Assembly (NCBI RefSeq): GCF_036030735.1
Contig: NZ_CP107928.1
Location: 3,038,001-3,102,000 of the forward strand
Direction of reading: 5' to 3'
DNA from: Streptomyces sp. NBC_00425
GTDB lineage: Bacteria; Actinomycetota; Actinomycetes; Streptomycetales; Streptomycetaceae
Length of the DNA: 64,000 nt
Shown here: positions 54,908 through 64,000 of the stretch, in pieces
Position numbering within the stretch: position 1 is the stretch's first letter
Layout: the number at the start of each line of letters is the position of its first letter
Program-made: the position numbers and the translations under genes
The notes under the pieces: model-generated
The model's database searches: none
The model's input: the letters and a program-made list of their open reading frames with translations, nothing else
Told to the model about the DNA's origin: nothing

Positions 54908-55774
54908 ATGCCCGAAGGCGACACCGTCCTCCAGGCCGCGAGGCGACTGCACGACGCCCTCGCGGGCAAGGTGCTGACCCGCTCTGATCTGCGCGTCCCC
55001 AAGTTCGCCACCTCCGACCTCACCGGCCGCGCCGTCCTCGACGTCACCGCGCGCGGCAAGCACCTCCTCACCCGGGTGGAAGGCGGCCTGACACTCCACT
55101 CGCACCTGCGGATGGACGGCGCCTGGAAGGTGTACGCGAACGGCCAGCGGTGGACCGGCGGCCCGGAGCACCAGATCCGGGCCGTTCTCGGCACCCACGA
55201 CCGCACGGCCGTCGGCTACCGCCTGCCCGTTCTCGAACTGCTGCGCACCGGCGAGGAGCAGCGGGCCGTGGGCCACCTCGGCCCCGACCTGCTGGGCCCC
55301 GACTGGGACCCCGAGCAGGCACTCGCCAACCTCCTCGCCGACCCCGCCCGGGCCCTCGGCGAGGCCCTCCTCGACCAGCGCAATCTCGCCGGCATCGGGA
55401 ACGTCTTCAAGAGCGAGCTCTGTTTCCTCCTCGGCGCCACGCCGTGGCTCCCGGTCGGCACCCTCCCCGCCGATCGCGCCGCGAAGCTCCCCGCACTGGC
55501 GAAAAAGCTCCTGGAGGCCAACCGCGACCGTCCGAACCGCAACACGACCGGTCGCCGCGGCCAGGACCTGTTCGTCTACGGCCGTGCCTTCCGCCCCTGT
55601 CTGCGCTGCGGCGCCCCGATCCGGGTGGCCGACCAGGGCGACGGCTCCCGGGAACGCCCCACGTACTGGTGCCCTGTCTGCCAGACGGGCCCGGCCCCGG
55701 CGCCCGGCTCACCGCCGACGCGCCTGGCCCGGCCCGGCACCCGTCCCGGCTCTGGTCCCCGCACCGCGCGGTGA
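54908..55774 (+). CDS. Fpg/Nei family DNA glycosylase (endonuclease VIII-like)
   Basis: 288 aa. Excises oxidised bases and nicks the strand. The N-terminus M-P-E-G-D-T gives Pro2 (nucleophile) and Glu3; the E-G-D-T form and the later zinc finger point to the Nei2 branch. The finger is C-x2-C-x~20-C-x2-C near residues 235-264 (C-L-R-C-G then C-P-V-C-Q). The H2TH region has N-L-A-G-I-G-N-V-F-K-S-E. A C-terminal Pro/Arg tail follows the finger. It starts 57 bp after lhr on the same strand, so the two may form a repair operon. Confidence 0.92.
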   Translation: MPEGDTVLQAARRLHDALAGKVLTRSDLRVPKFATSDLTGRAVLDVTARGKHLLTRVEGGLTLHSHLRMDGAWKVYANGQRWTGGPEHQIRAVLGTHDRTAVGYRLPVLELLRTGEEQRAVGHLGPDLLGPDWDPEQALANLLADPARALGEALLDQRNLAGIGNVFKSELCFLLGATPWLPVGTLPADRAAKLPALAKKLLEANRDRPNRNTTGRRGQDLFVYGRAFRPCLRCGAPIRVADQGDGSRERPTYWCPVCQTGPAPAPGSPPTRLARPGTRPGSGPRTAR

Positions 55775-55821
55775 ACGCCGACTGATTGACGGGCCGTCAG
55801 AAATGCTCGTACCGTCCTGTC

Positions 55822-56586
55822 ATGGCCGTGAAGGCGTACGACCTCACCGGACGCATCGCATTCGTCACCGGCGCCGCCAGCGGAATCGGCCGCGCCTGTG
55901 CCGTTCTGCTGGCCCAGGCGGGCGCCACCGTCCACGGCGCGGACCGGGACGCCCAGGGTCTGCACGAGACGGCGACCCTGATCAAGGCCCAGGGCGGCGC
56001 CGCCCACACCCACCACCTCGACGTCACCGACCGGGTCCAGGTGCGGCAGGCCGTGGAGTCGTGCGAGCGCCTGGACGTCATGGCGGCGGTCGCCGGGATC
56101 ATGCACCGCAGCCCGGTCCTGGAGACCCGCGACGAGGACCTCGACCGGGTCCTGGCCGTCAACTTCAAGGGCGTGCTGTACGCGTGCCAGGAGGCGGCCC
56201 GGCTGATGCTGGCACGCGGTACGAAGGGCAGCATCGTCACCATGGCGTCCGGAGCCGTGGACACCGGCGGCCCCGGTCTGCTGTGCTACGGCGCCGCCAA
56301 GGCAGCCGTCGTCCAGCTGACGAAGACCCTGGCGACGGAGGTAGGCCGGCACGGCATCCGTGTCAACGCCGTCGCCCCGGGCTGGATCCGCACCCCGATG
56401 ACCGACCGCCACGACACCGGCGCACAGGCGCACACAGAGGCGCTCATGTCGCGGATGTCACCGCTGGGCCGGGTCGGCGAACCGGAGGACATCGCCCACG
56501 CCGTCCTCCACCTGGCCTCGGACGCGTCGGCGTTCACGACGGGCCAGATCCTCCGCCCGAACGGCGGCGTGGCCATGCCCTGGTAG
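55822..56586 (+). CDS. Short-chain dehydrogenase/reductase
   Basis: 254 aa. Classical SDR: cofactor motif T-G-A-A-S-G-I-G at 16-23, with catalytic Asn114, Ser143, Tyr156 and Lys160 (Y-G-A-A-K). The Asp41 after the second strand favours NAD(H). The ATG at 55822 lies behind a weak site. Substrate is unknown. The nearest neighbours are DNA-repair and membrane genes and give no pathway, although 3-oxoacyl-ACP reductase-like enzymes look the same. Confidence 0.88.
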   Translation: MAVKAYDLTGRIAFVTGAASGIGRACAVLLAQAGATVHGADRDAQGLHETATLIKAQGGAAHTHHLDVTDRVQVRQAVESCERLDVMAAVAGIMHRSPVLETRDEDLDRVLAVNFKGVLYACQEAARLMLARGTKGSIVTMASGAVDTGGPGLLCYGAAKAAVVQLTKTLATEVGRHGIRVNAVAPGWIRTPMTDRHDTGAQAHTEALMSRMSPLGRVGEPEDIAHAVLHLASDASAFTTGQILRPNGGVAMPW

Positions 56587-56656
56587 CCGACGGCGTCTCC
56601 CGGCCGCCGCGCGGGCCACGCCTCCCGCGGCCCGCCCGCACCACGCCCTCCTCACG

Positions 56657-57025
56657 TCACGCCCTCCCCGGTGCCTCGCCGCCCCCTCCACAGTCCCCGC
56701 CGTCCCCGCCATCGCATCCGACGCCTCCGACGCCTCCGTCACCACGGTCCTCGCGTGCCGGGCCGCCGCGTCCGTCCCCCCGCCAGGCATCACGCCACCG
56801 CCCGTCGGCGACCGCGCCCACCGCCCGCGCCTTGGCCACACAGTGCACCGGAAGCAGGCTCAGACCCCAGCCGCCGGCCGCGACCGCGCCCTCCAGCACA
56901 CCGGCGTCCGGCGCCACCGCGAGCCGCACCACAGCCCACCACCACAGGGCCCCGGCTCCCAGACCCAGGCCGACGGCGGCCACACGCACACGTCCCCGAC
57001 CGCCTCCGGCTATTCGCCTCGCCAC
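56657..57025 (-). CDS. Small membrane protein, hypothetical
   Basis: 122 aa; weakly supported. The first half has two hydrophobic spans (about 15-37 and 42-62), with L-W-W-W-A-V-V-R-L and G-G-W-G-L-S-L-L-P-V-H-C as recognisable segments. The second half is an Arg/Gly/Asp-rich low-complexity tail. GTG at 57025 is chosen because AGGAGG lies 10 bases upstream; an earlier GTG at 57058 has no such site. The coding potential is plausible from the tryptophan-rich spans, less so for the tail. Confidence 0.45.
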   Translation of the reverse strand: MARRIAGGGRGRVRVAAVGLGLGAGALWWWAVVRLAVAPDAGVLEGAVAAGGWGLSLLPVHCVAKARAVGAVADGRWRDAWRGDGRGGPAREDRGDGGVGGVGCDGGDGGDCGGGGEAPGRA

Positions 57026-57521
57026 AGCCCCGTCGCCTCCTGTCGGCCCGAGCCTCACCCGGAGCGCTCCCGCGCGCGAAACCCCTCATGACCACCGGGC
57101 CTTCCACACCCGGTCCCGCGGGCTCCGGACCCGGCGCAGCCCGTGCGAGGAGCGGGCCGTGCCCGCGACCACGCCGGTACCACGCCGCGACCACGCACCG
57201 GGACGACAGCGACGCTAAGCGCGCGTCCCCGAGTCCGGCAGGGCGCACGAATGGCACATCGGCGCACCGCACTCTCCACCGCGCCACCCACACCCCGTGG
57301 ACGAGCCGAAGCACCCTGGGCAGCAACGCCACCGGACGACCCGGACCAGCACCCCGCCGACCAGCCGGACCAGCACGCCACCGGACCACCGGACCACCCG
57401 AGCGCCCGACCGCTCGACCGCCCCAGAGGCACACACCGACCGAACCGGCCGACCGGCCCGGAACACCACACCCGCTCGGCCGGCCGAGGCCGCCGCCGTA
57501 CGGCCCGACAAGGCCGCAGCC
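57026..57521. other. Low-complexity intergenic region before dpsB
   Basis: 496 bp with no gene I can support. The DNA at 57340-57430 is a drifted repeat of CCGGACCA/GACCAGC-type units. Open frames in all directions are arginine/proline-rich shadows. Confidence 0.5.
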
Positions 57522-57992
57522 TCACGCGTTCTCGGCCTGGAACATCCAGTGATGCTTCTCGAGATCGGCGGTGATCCCGATGAAGATGTCCTGGCTCACC
57601 GGGTCCGCGTCGCCGGTGGCCGCCACCCGTTCCCGCATACGGGTGATCACCGCTCCCAGAGCGGCGACCAGCGTCCCGATCGCGTCGGAGTCCTTGACCC
57701 AGCCCGCAGCCACCGCGTCGATCCCGCTGCCGGACGCCACGGTGGCCGCGCGCCCGTCCGGCGAGACGCCCAGCGCCGAGGCGCGCTCCGCCACCGTGTC
57801 GGAGTGGGCGCGGGCGACGTCCACGACCTCGTCGAGCTGGAGGTGCACGGACCGGAAGCGCGGCCCGACGACGTTCCAGTGGACCTGTTTGGCGACGAGC
57901 GACAGGTCGACCAGATCGACGAGTGCGCCCTGGAGCGCCTGCGAGACGATCTTCAGGTCTGCATCGGACAGGGGACTCTTCACGACGTACAT
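57522..57992 (-). CDS. dpsB: Dps-family DNA-protecting ferritin
   Basis: 156 aa. Dps dodecamers oxidise and store iron and compact DNA. The ferroxidase residues at the subunit interface are present: His38 (Q-V-H-W-N) and the D-E-V-V-D-V-A-R-A-H-S-D-T-V-A-E-R helix with Asp54, Asp65 and Glu69. The N-terminal tail is short. ATG at 57992 has GGAGG 6 bases upstream. S. coelicolor has three Dps proteins; the one located next to clgR is DpsB, so the symbol is by position. Convergent with nothing; clgR lies upstream on the same strand. Confidence 0.88.
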   Translation of the reverse strand: MYVVKSPLSDADLKIVSQALQGALVDLVDLSLVAKQVHWNVVGPRFRSVHLQLDEVVDVARAHSDTVAERASALGVSPDGRAATVASGSGIDAVAAGWVKDSDAIGTLVAALGAVITRMRERVAATGDADPVSQDIFIGITADLEKHHWMFQAENA

Positions 57993-58091
57993 CCGTACCT
58001 CCGGTGGTCGGCCCCCGCGGTGCCTCTCCACGATGACCTCGACCGCCGACACCGGCAAACGGACCCGGGACGCGAAAAACCCCGACCGCAC

Positions 58092-58115
58092 CTTCTCCGG
58101 ATCTTCCCGGAGAAG
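58092..58115 (-). terminator. Terminator of clgR
   Basis: A 9-bp stem (58092-58100 with 58107-58115) around a 6-nt loop, closely followed by the self-complementary CCCCGGCCGGGG at 58116-58127. It lies in the clgR-dpsB gap, downstream of clgR on the minus strand. Confidence 0.65.
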
Positions 58116-58196
58116 CCCCGGCCGGGGCCTCACACTTGCCAGTGCACGTACCTGCGCACGTGCCCGCGTCGGCTCAGAGGCCGACGCACACGCGTC

Positions 58197-58577
58197 TCAC
58201 GCGGCGACCACGTCCACCGCCTCGGCGGGTGCCTTGATGGTCACCCGCTCCGGAGGCACACCGGTCACCGACACGGAACCCAGCATCGGACGAACCGACG
58301 TGGGCACAGGCTGGCTGGGGGTGGCCGCTGCCGACTGTGCCAGCTCCGCGAGGGCGAGCTCATCGCTCACTTCCCGCATGAGCTCGGACATCCGTACGTC
58401 CAGCGCGTCGCAGATGGCGGAGAGCAGCTCGGAGGATGCCTCCTTCTGCCCCCGCTCCACCTCGGAGAGATAGCCGAGTGAGACTCGGGCGGACGAGGAG
58501 ACTTCGCGCAGAGTACGGCCCTGGCGCTGGCGCTGCCGACGCAGCACGTCACCCAGCAGGCGACGGAGCAGAATCAT
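58197..58577 (-). CDS. clgR: XRE-family regulator ClgR
   Basis: 126 aa. ClgR activates clp protease and lon genes in actinobacteria. The HTH is at about residues 8-65 ([21 protein letters not shown]). The C-terminus ends V-V-A-A, the type of terminal Ala-Ala that makes Streptomyces ClgR a substrate of ClpP1P2, giving feedback on the protease level. ATG at 58577 follows GAGGAGGGAG. Neighbourhood with cinA and pgsA matches the clgR locus in mycobacteria and streptomycetes. Confidence 0.92.
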   Translation of the reverse strand: MILLRRLLGDVLRRQRQRQGRTLREVSSSARVSLGYLSEVERGQKEASSELLSAICDALDVRMSELMREVSDELALAELAQSAAATPSQPVPTSVRPMLGSVSVTGVPPERVTIKAPAEAVDVVAA

Positions 58578-58686
58578 CGGTGGCTCCCTCCTCGGACCGC
58601 GTAGCCGCATCCTTCACGCCCCACCGTACCGCCTCGCGCTGCGGCCGTGCGGGGAGCGATGTCGTGTTCACTCAGGGCTGCAAACA

Positions 58687-59232
58687 TCAAAACCCCCCGT
58701 TCTGTTCCGTATCCTGTGCCCGCTCATTCCCGGTGTGTTCGCCCGCAAGCTCTGTCAGGAGCAGTGCGAGTACGCTCCGTACACTCTCTCTACGAATTTC
58801 CGCCCGGTCGCCGTTCAACCGCAGGGCCTCCACTTTTCCGCCAGCGGCAGAACCGGGATCGGGGCCGAACGGTCCGTCCACGGCCACGAAGACCGTGCCC
58901 ACGGGCTGGCCGTCCTGGGCGTCCGGGCCGGCCACGCCGGTGGTCGCCAGACCCCAGTCGGCGCCCAGCGCCTTGCGCACGCCGGCCGCCATCTGGGCCG
59001 CGACCTGCGCGTCCACCGCGCCCCGGGCCGCCAGCAGGCCGACGTCGACGCCGAGCAGCCGGTGCTTGAGCTCGGTGGCGTACGCCGTCACCGAACCGCG
59101 GAAGACCTTGGACGCTCCGGGGACCGACGTGATCTCCGCCGCGACCAGACCACCGGTCAACGACTCGGCCACGGCGAGCGTGTCACCCGTCGCTGTGAGT
59201 AGTCGCACCACGTCGGCGGCCGTGGAGTTCAC
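58687..59232 (-). CDS. cinA: CinA C-terminal-type nicotinamide-nucleotide amidase
   Basis: 181 aa. This is the C-terminal amidase domain alone (PncC-like), without the N-terminal MoCF-type domain of full CinA (about 410 aa). Motifs: A-E-S-L-T-G-G near 23-29, G-S-V-T-A-Y near 47-52 and G-V-A-G-P-D near 100-105 with P-V-G-T-V just after. It deamidates nicotinamide mononucleotide in NAD recycling. The GTG at 59232 overlaps the pgsA stop by 4 bp. The C-terminal tail is hydrophilic. Confidence 0.9.
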   Translation of the reverse strand: MNSTAADVVRLLTATGDTLAVAESLTGGLVAAEITSVPGASKVFRGSVTAYATELKHRLLGVDVGLLAARGAVDAQVAAQMAAGVRKALGADWGLATTGVAGPDAQDGQPVGTVFVAVDGPFGPDPGSAAGGKVEALRLNGDRAEIRRESVRSVLALLLTELAGEHTGNERAQDTEQNGGF

Positions 59233-60032
59233 GCCTGCGTCTCCTCCGCCGCGGCTTCGCGCTCGGCGATTCCCGCCCGGCGCAGCACGATGGCCTGTCT
59301 CACATAGTCGAGCCCGGTCACCACGGTCAGGACGACCGCCGCGGCCATCACCCACCACCTCAGGGTCGCCAGCCATCCCGTCAGCGCCAGGACGTACATC
59401 CCGACGGCGATGCCCTGGACGAGCGTCTTCAGCTTGCCGCCCCGGCTCGCCGGGATGACGCCGTAGCGGATGACCACGAAACGCATGAGGGTGATCCCGA
59501 GTTCCCTGCCGAGGATCACGATCGTCACCCACCACGGCAGGTCGCCGAGCGAGGAGAGGCAGATCAGCGCCGCTCCCATGATCGCCTTGTCGGCGATGGG
59601 GTCGGCGATCTTCCCGAAGTCGGTGACGAGGTCGTACGTGCGGGCCAGGTGCCCGTCGAACAGATCGGTGATCATGGCGACGGCGAAGGCAGCCCAGGCG
59701 AACGAGCGCCACGCCGGGTCGTATCCGCCGTCGGCCAGCATCAGCGCGACGAAGCCGGGCACCAGGATCAGCCGGAGCATCGTCAGAAGATTGGCGATGT
59801 TCCACACGCTGGCCTGGTTGACGGCGGCGGCCGCGAGCTTCGCGCCGCGCGGCGGCCGTGAGTCGCCCTCCGCCTCGGCGAGCGCGGCGACGTCGGCGGC
59901 GGTGGGGCCCAGAGCCGTCACCGTGGCCTGCTCGCCCTCCGCGGCCCGCGCGGCGGCGGACTGCGCGGCGGCGGACTGCGCGGCCGACGCGGGCGGGGAG
60001 CCGCCCGCGGCCGATGCCGGAACACCCGTCAT
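59229..60032 (-). CDS. pgsA: CDP-diacylglycerol-glycerol-3-phosphate 3-phosphatidyltransferase
   Basis: 267 aa. Makes phosphatidylglycerophosphate, the precursor of PG and cardiolipin, in the membrane. The CDP-alcohol phosphotransferase motif is complete: Asp126-Gly127, Ala130-Arg131, Gly140, Asp144 and Asp148. An Ala-rich extension of about 75 residues precedes the first span; it begins at the ATG (60032) that overlaps the rimO stop, which supports this start, but a later start near residue 70 is possible. Coupled by 4-bp overlaps to both rimO and cinA. Confidence 0.9.
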   Translation of the reverse strand: MTGVPASAAGGSPPASAAQSAAAQSAAARAAEGEQATVTALGPTAADVAALAEAEGDSRPPRGAKLAAAAVNQASVWNIANLLTMLRLILVPGFVALMLADGGYDPAWRSFAWAAFAVAMITDLFDGHLARTYDLVTDFGKIADPIADKAIMGAALICLSSLGDLPWWVTIVILGRELGITLMRFVVIRYGVIPASRGGKLKTLVQGIAVGMYVLALTGWLATLRWWVMAAAVVLTVVTGLDYVRQAIVLRRAGIAEREAAAEETQA

Positions 60033-61498
60033 CTGCCCGCCTCCTCACTACACCCGAACGAGCCCTGCAGAGGCTCGGCCACCAGGTCGACGCCTTCCGT
60101 GCCGATCACCTTCGCCTCGACCATACGACCGATGCCCAGGCCCTCGCCCGACGTGAGCAGCACCTGGCCGTCCGTCTCCGGCGCCTGGTGCGCGGCCCGG
60201 CCGTGCACGCCCTCGTCGTCGATCGACTCCACGAGCACGTGGACGGTCTCACCGAGGCGTTCATCGGCGCGCTGCGAGACGAGCTCCTCGGCCAGCCGGG
60301 AGACCCGGGCGAGCCGCTCGGCCACGACGTCCACGTCGAGTTTGCCGTCGTACGTCGCGGCCTCGGTGCCGTCCTCGTCGGAGTAGCCGAAGACGCCGAT
60401 CGCGTCCAGCCGTGCGCCGTTCAGGAACCGCTCCAGCTCCGCCAGGTCGGCCTCGGACTCGCCGGGGAAGCCCACGATGAAGTTGGAGCGCACGCCCGCC
60501 TGGGGCGCCTTGCCACGGATGGTGTCCAGGAGCTCCAGGAAGCGGTCGGTGTCGCCGAAGCGGCGCATCGCGCGCAGCACGCCGGGCGCGGAGTGCTGGA
60601 AGGACAGGTCGAAATAGGGCGCGATCTTCGGCGTCGAGGTCAGCACGTCGATCAGACCGGGGCGCATCTCGGCCGGCTGGAGGTAGCTGACGCGCACCCG
60701 CTCCAGGCCGTCGACCTCGGCGAGCTCGGGCAGCAACGACTCCAGCAGGCGGATGTCGCCGAGGTCCTTGCCGTAGGAGGTGTTGTTCTCGGAGACCAGC
60801 ATGACCTCCTTGACGCCCTGCTCGGCCAGCCACCGCGTCTCGTTCAGCACGTCGCTCGGGCGGCGCGAGATGAAGGAGCCGCGGAACGACGGGATGGCGC
60901 AGAAGGAGCAGCGCCGGTCACAGCCGGAGGCGAGCTTGACGGAGGCGACCGGAGCGCCGTCCAGCCGTCGGCGCAGGGGTGCGCGGGGGCCGGACTGCGG
61001 GGCCAGGCCCTCGGGGAGGTCGGTCGGCGCGCCGTGGCCGGGCAGCGCCACATCGGTCGCCGCCTGGCGCTCGGCCGGGCTGATCGGCAGCAGCTTGCGC
61101 CGGTCACGCGGGGTGTGGGAGGCGTGGATGCCGCCGTTCAGAATGGTCTGGAGGCGGTCGGAGATGTCGGTGTAGTCGTCGAAACCGAGCACGCCGTCGG
61201 CTTCGGGAAGGGCCTCTGCGAGCTCCTTGCCGTACCGCTCGGCCATACAGCCCACGGCCACGACGGCTCGGGTTCTGCCGTGCCCCTTGAGGTCGTTGGC
61301 TTCCAGGAGGGCGTCGACGGAGTCCTTCTTGGCGGCGTCGACGAAGCCGCAGGTGTTGACGACGGCGACGTCCGCGTCCTCGGCGTCCTCCACGAGCTGC
61401 CAGCCGTCCGCCTCCAAACGGCCTGCGAGCTCCTCCGAGTCCACCTCGTTGCGGGCGCAGCCAAGAGTGACGAGTGCGACGGTACGGCGTTCAGGCAT
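60029..61498 (-). CDS. rimO: Ribosomal protein S12 methylthiotransferase RimO
   Basis: 489 aa. A radical-SAM enzyme that methylthiolates Asp of S12. The N-terminal [12 protein letters not shown] (Cys14) separates it from MiaB, which has C-Q-M-N. The radical-SAM motif is C-D-R-R-C-S-F-C, and a C-terminal TRAM domain follows near 410-475. An insert of about 60 residues between the N-terminal and radical-SAM domains (about 155-215) carries Pro/Arg-rich sequence. ATG at 61498. It is the first gene of a rimO-pgsA-cinA coupled unit. Confidence 0.92.
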   Translation of the reverse strand: MPERRTVALVTLGCARNEVDSEELAGRLEADGWQLVEDAEDADVAVVNTCGFVDAAKKDSVDALLEANDLKGHGRTRAVVAVGCMAERYGKELAEALPEADGVLGFDDYTDISDRLQTILNGGIHASHTPRDRRKLLPISPAERQAATDVALPGHGAPTDLPEGLAPQSGPRAPLRRRLDGAPVASVKLASGCDRRCSFCAIPSFRGSFISRRPSDVLNETRWLAEQGVKEVMLVSENNTSYGKDLGDIRLLESLLPELAEVDGLERVRVSYLQPAEMRPGLIDVLTSTPKIAPYFDLSFQHSAPGVLRAMRRFGDTDRFLELLDTIRGKAPQAGVRSNFIVGFPGESEADLAELERFLNGARLDAIGVFGYSDEDGTEAATYDGKLDVDVVAERLARVSRLAEELVSQRADERLGETVHVLVESIDDEGVHGRAAHQAPETDGQVLLTSGEGLGIGRMVEAKVIGTEGVDLVAEPLQGSFGCSEEAGR

Positions 61499-61598
61499 GG
61501 GCTCAAGACTACTTTGTCCTGCCGACACCGGACGTCGACGGGGTTGACGATCTTCGCCGACCCCGTCGTACGCCCCCGTCACGCCGGGAAACGCCCGC

Positions 61599-62438
61599 TC
61601 ATCCGACCTGCGGGTCGCCCTTCGTGTACGTCAGTCGCTCCACCGCGCCCGGCTGGAAGTCATCGTTCAGCTTCTTGCCGTTGACGTAGAGATCGACGGC
61701 GCCGGCGTCGCCGAGGATCAGGTTGATCTTCTCGCTGTCCTGGAAGGTCTGGGAGGCGCCCTTCTTGAGCAGGTCGTCGAAGAGCAGGCGGCCGGTGTGG
61801 TCCTTGACGGAGACCCAGCTGCGCCCGTCGGCGGCGACGACCTTGACGGTCACCTTGTCCTGCGGCGCCGCGGCGATGGCGCTGTCGGAGGGCTCCGGCT
61901 TCTCGTCGACCGGCTTCTCGATCTTCGGCGTCGGCGAGGCGGTCTTGCCGGTCGTGGGGGTGGCGCCCTCGGCGACCTGGTCCTTGGACCCGCCGTCGTC
62001 GCCGCCCTTGAAGGCGGTGAAGCCGACGAAGCCGACGACCGCGACGATCGCGGCGACCATGGCGGCGGTCCAGTTGGGTCCGCGGCGCTCGGGGCGGATG
62101 CGCTCCGCCTCGAACAGGGGTGCCGCGGGGGTCGGCGCGGGGCGGCCGCCGTGGGTGGCGTCGTACCGGTCCATCAGGGGGGCGGGATCCAGGCGGACGG
62201 CCCTGGCCAGGGTCCGGATGTGCCCGCGCGCGTAGACGTCCCCGCCGCAGGGGGTGAAATCGTCCGCCTCGATCGCGTGGACGATGGCGATGCGCACCCG
62301 GGTGGCCGTGCTGACGTCGTCGACGGTCAGCCCGGCCGCGATGCGCGCCTGCTGCAGGGCACGGCCGATGGAGAAGGGGGCTTCCTCGGACGGGTCTTCG
62401 AACGGACGCTCGTCTTCAGGGGAGTTGCCGATGGACAC
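61599..62438 (-). CDS. RodZ-like helix-turn-helix membrane protein
   Basis: 279 aa. HTH_25 domain (about 22-95; [15 protein letters not shown], then V-Y-A-R-G-H-I-R near 68-75), a single membrane span near 124-144, a Thr/Pro/Lys linker and a DUF4115 C-terminal domain outside the membrane. This architecture matches RodZ, which links the cytoskeletal protein MreB to wall synthesis in rod-shaped cells. The GTG at 62438 is preferred because AAAGG lies upstream; a GTG at 62465 has no such site. It lies between ftsK and rimO. Confidence 0.82.
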   Translation of the reverse strand: MSIGNSPEDERPFEDPSEEAPFSIGRALQQARIAAGLTVDDVSTATRVRIAIVHAIEADDFTPCGGDVYARGHIRTLARAVRLDPAPLMDRYDATHGGRPAPTPAAPLFEAERIRPERRGPNWTAAMVAAIVAVVGFVGFTAFKGGDDGGSKDQVAEGATPTTGKTASPTPKIEKPVDEKPEPSDSAIAAAPQDKVTVKVVAADGRSWVSVKDHTGRLLFDDLLKKGASQTFQDSEKINLILGDAGAVDLYVNGKKLNDDFQPGAVERLTYTKGDPQVG

Positions 62439-62696
62439 GGGGGCGCCTTTCGAGCGTGTAGCCACCTGTGCTGGAGGTTCAGTCTAGGGGGGGTGCCGAA
62501 GGGAGGGGCAACCGGACGGTGGGACTTTGTACGCCATCGGTATGGCCCGGACACATCGATGACGGGCCGGTCACGGACCCCGGACGGGGAACCGCACCTG
62601 CCTCTCGCTCAACTGGACGTACGGCAAAGGGAAACGGTTGCTCAGCGTTTTCTAACGGGTGAGTCACGGCCGGCACCCGGTTCCCTCGACTGACGT

Positions 62697-64000
62697 CTAC
62701 CCCTCAGACTGCCCTCGGATCACCGCGAGGACGCCGTCCAACTCGTCCGGCTTCACCAGAACGTCACGCGCCTTGGACCCCTCGCTGGGCCCGACGATGT
62801 TCCGCGACTCCATGAGGTCCATCAGCCGGCCGGCCTTGGCGAAGCCGACCCGCAGCTTGCGCTGGAGCATGGACGTCGACCCGAACTGCGTGGAGACGAC
62901 CAGCTCGGCCGCCTGGCACAGCAGGTCCAGGTCGTCGCCGATGTCCTCGTCGATCTCCTTCTTCTGCTTCGTTCCCACGGTGACGTCGTCCCGGAAGACC
63001 GGGGCCATCTGGTCCTTGCAGTGCTGGACGACGGCCGCGACCTCGGCCTCGGTCACGAAGGCGCCCTGCATACGGGTGGGCTTGTTCGCGCCCATCGGCA
63101 GGAACAGTCCGTCGCCCTTGCCGATCAGCTTCTCGGCGCCCGGCTGGTCGAGGATGACCCGCGAGTCGGCGAGCGAGGAGGTGGCGAAAGCGAGCCGCGA
63201 GGGCACGTTCGCCTTGATCAGACCGGTGACGACGTCGACGGACGGGCGCTGTGTGGCCAGCACCAGGTGGATTCCCGCCGCGCGCGCGAGCTGCGTGATG
63301 CGCACGATGGAGTCCTCCACGTCCCGTGGCGCCACCATCATCAGGTCCGCGAGCTCGTCGACGATCACCAGCAGATAGGGGTACGGCTGGAGCTCGCGCT
63401 CGCTGCCCTCGGGCGACTTGACGTTCCCCTCGCGCACGGCGCGGTTGAAGTCGTCGATGTGCCGGTAGCCGTAGGCGGCGAGGTCGTCGTAGCGCAGGTC
63501 CATCTCGCGCACGACCCACTGGAGCGCCTCGGCCGCCCGCTTCGGGTTGGTGATGATCGGCGTGATCAGGTGCGGGATGCCTTCGTAGGCCGTCAGCTCC
63601 ACCCGCTTGGGGTCGACCAGGATCATCCGGACGTCCTCGGGGGTCGCCCGCATCATGACCGAGGTGATCAGACAGTTGATGCAGGACGACTTGCCGGAGC
63701 CGGTGGCGCCGGCGACCAGGATGTGCGGCATCTTCGCCAGCGAGTGCATGACGTAACCGCCTTCGACGTCCTTGCCGAAGGCGACCAGCATCGGGTCGTC
63801 GTCCTCGGCGGACTCGGCCAGTCGCAGCACGTCGCCGAGGTTGACCATCTCGCGGTCGGTGTTCGGGATCTCGATGCCGACCGCGGACTTGCCGGGGATG
63901 GGGCTGATGATCCGCACGTCGGGGCTGGCCACGGCGTAGGCGATGTTCTTGGCGAGGGCGGTGATCCGCTCGACCTTCACGGCGGGACCGAGCTCGACCT
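62697..64000 (-). CDS. ftsK: DNA translocase FtsK (3' part; runs off the window)
   Basis: Only the C-terminal 434 codons are visible; the 5' end is beyond the window. The motor domain has Walker [10 protein letters not shown] and the Walker B-like [11 protein letters not shown], then the gamma domain that reads oriented sequence motifs ([10 protein letters not shown], near the last 65 residues). FtsK/SpoIIIE pumps chromosomes through closing septa, important in Streptomyces during sporulation. The stop TAG is at 62697-62699, 258 bp before the RodZ-like gene. Confidence 0.95.
   Translation of the reverse strand, partial: VELGPAVKVERITALAKNIAYAVASPDVRIISPIPGKSAVGIEIPNTDREMVNLGDVLRLAESAEDDDPMLVAFGKDVEGGYVMHSLAKMPHILVAGATGSGKSSCINCLITSVMMRATPEDVRMILVDPKRVELTAYEGIPHLITPIITNPKRAAEALQWVVREMDLRYDDLAAYGYRHIDDFNRAVREGNVKSPEGSERELQPYPYLLVIVDELADLMMVAPRDVEDSIVRITQLARAAGIHLVLATQRPSVDVVTGLIKANVPSRLAFATSSLADSRVILDQPGAEKLIGKGDGLFLPMGANKPTRMQGAFVTEAEVAAVVQHCKDQMAPVFRDDVTVGTKQKKEIDEDIGDDLDLLCQAAELVVSTQFGSTSMLQRKLRVGFAKAGRLMDLMESRNIVGPSEGSKARDVLVKPDELDGVLAVIRGQSEG

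Noticed and set aside
57143..57574. Plus-strand ORF upstream of dpsB
   Set aside because: Pro/Arg/Thr-rich with no motif, and it overlaps the dpsB 3' end.
57297..58481. 394-codon plus-strand ORF antisense to dpsB and clgR
   Set aside because: dpsB and clgR are clear family members on the other strand, each with strong ribosome sites.

Overview
The window is a 64 kb piece of a Streptomyces-type linear-chromosome core. It has very high GC with G/C-rich third codon positions, frequent GTG and TTG starts, actinobacterial families (ClgR, RshA, DUF3046, class II NrdJ with NrdR) and a gene order I recognise from Streptomyces coelicolor between the lexA/nrdRJ region and ftsK. I see no tRNA, rRNA, CRISPR array, insertion sequence or prophage. 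Most of the window is housekeeping, with short accessory inserts between conserved blocks.

Layout. 0-3 kb: ADP-ribosylglycohydrolase-like protein, histidine phosphatase, DUF4937-like protein, TerD protein. 3-10.5 kb: DNA precursor and SOS block with class II ribonucleotide reductase nrdJ, its repressor nrdR (tandem NrdR boxes upstream), divergent lexA with an SOS box over its promoter, and convergent dinG-type helicase. 10.6-15 kb: an NIS siderophore synthetase with an IucB-like acetyltransferase, and a lipoprotein serine protease. 15-24 kb: hflX, an M1 peptidase, rshA, dapF, a membrane protein, miaA, then two small acidic/antitoxin-like genes. 24-31 kb: a LigB-fold protein, miaB, a NarL-type two-component pair, a KhtTU-like cation/proton antiporter pair and a MazG-like hydrolase. 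31-38 kb: an orphan TAXI binding protein, the gluR-gluK two-component system and the gluABCD glutamate ABC transporter. 38-46.7 kb: an FAD monooxygenase ended by a 46-bp perfect palindrome, a Cys-rich leader peptide before cysteine dioxygenase and rhodanese genes, recX-recA, membrane proteins, AI-2E family permease and DUF3046. 46.7-57 kb: an alpha/alpha-toroid protein, azlCD with an AraC regulator, the giant helicase lhr, an Nei/Fpg glycosylase and an SDR enzyme. 57.5-64 kb: dpsB, clgR, cinA, pgsA, rimO, a RodZ-like protein and the 3' part of ftsK.

Functional themes. Genome maintenance is heavily represented (lexA, dinG, recA, recX, lhr, Nei/Fpg, dpsB, nrdRJ, ftsK), with SOS boxes visible at lexA and, more weakly, at recA. 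tRNA and ribosome modification genes (miaA, miaB, rimO, hflX) are spread among them. Several transcription units are tightly coupled by 4-bp overlaps (959-962, 27365-27368, 37267-37270, 41194-41197, 48181-48184, 59229-59232, 60029-60032).

The observations most worth following up are the short Cys-terminated leader ORF at 40447-40533 ahead of the cysteine dioxygenase/rhodanese operon, the LigB-fold protein with almost no histidine, the toxin-less MT0933-type antitoxin next to an acidic partner, the 12-bp tandem repeat in front of a sensor kinase, and the orphan TAXI receptor facing gluRK. Starts were chosen by Shine-Dalgarno position, family N-termini and gene overlaps. All functional calls come from reading motifs, without any database search.
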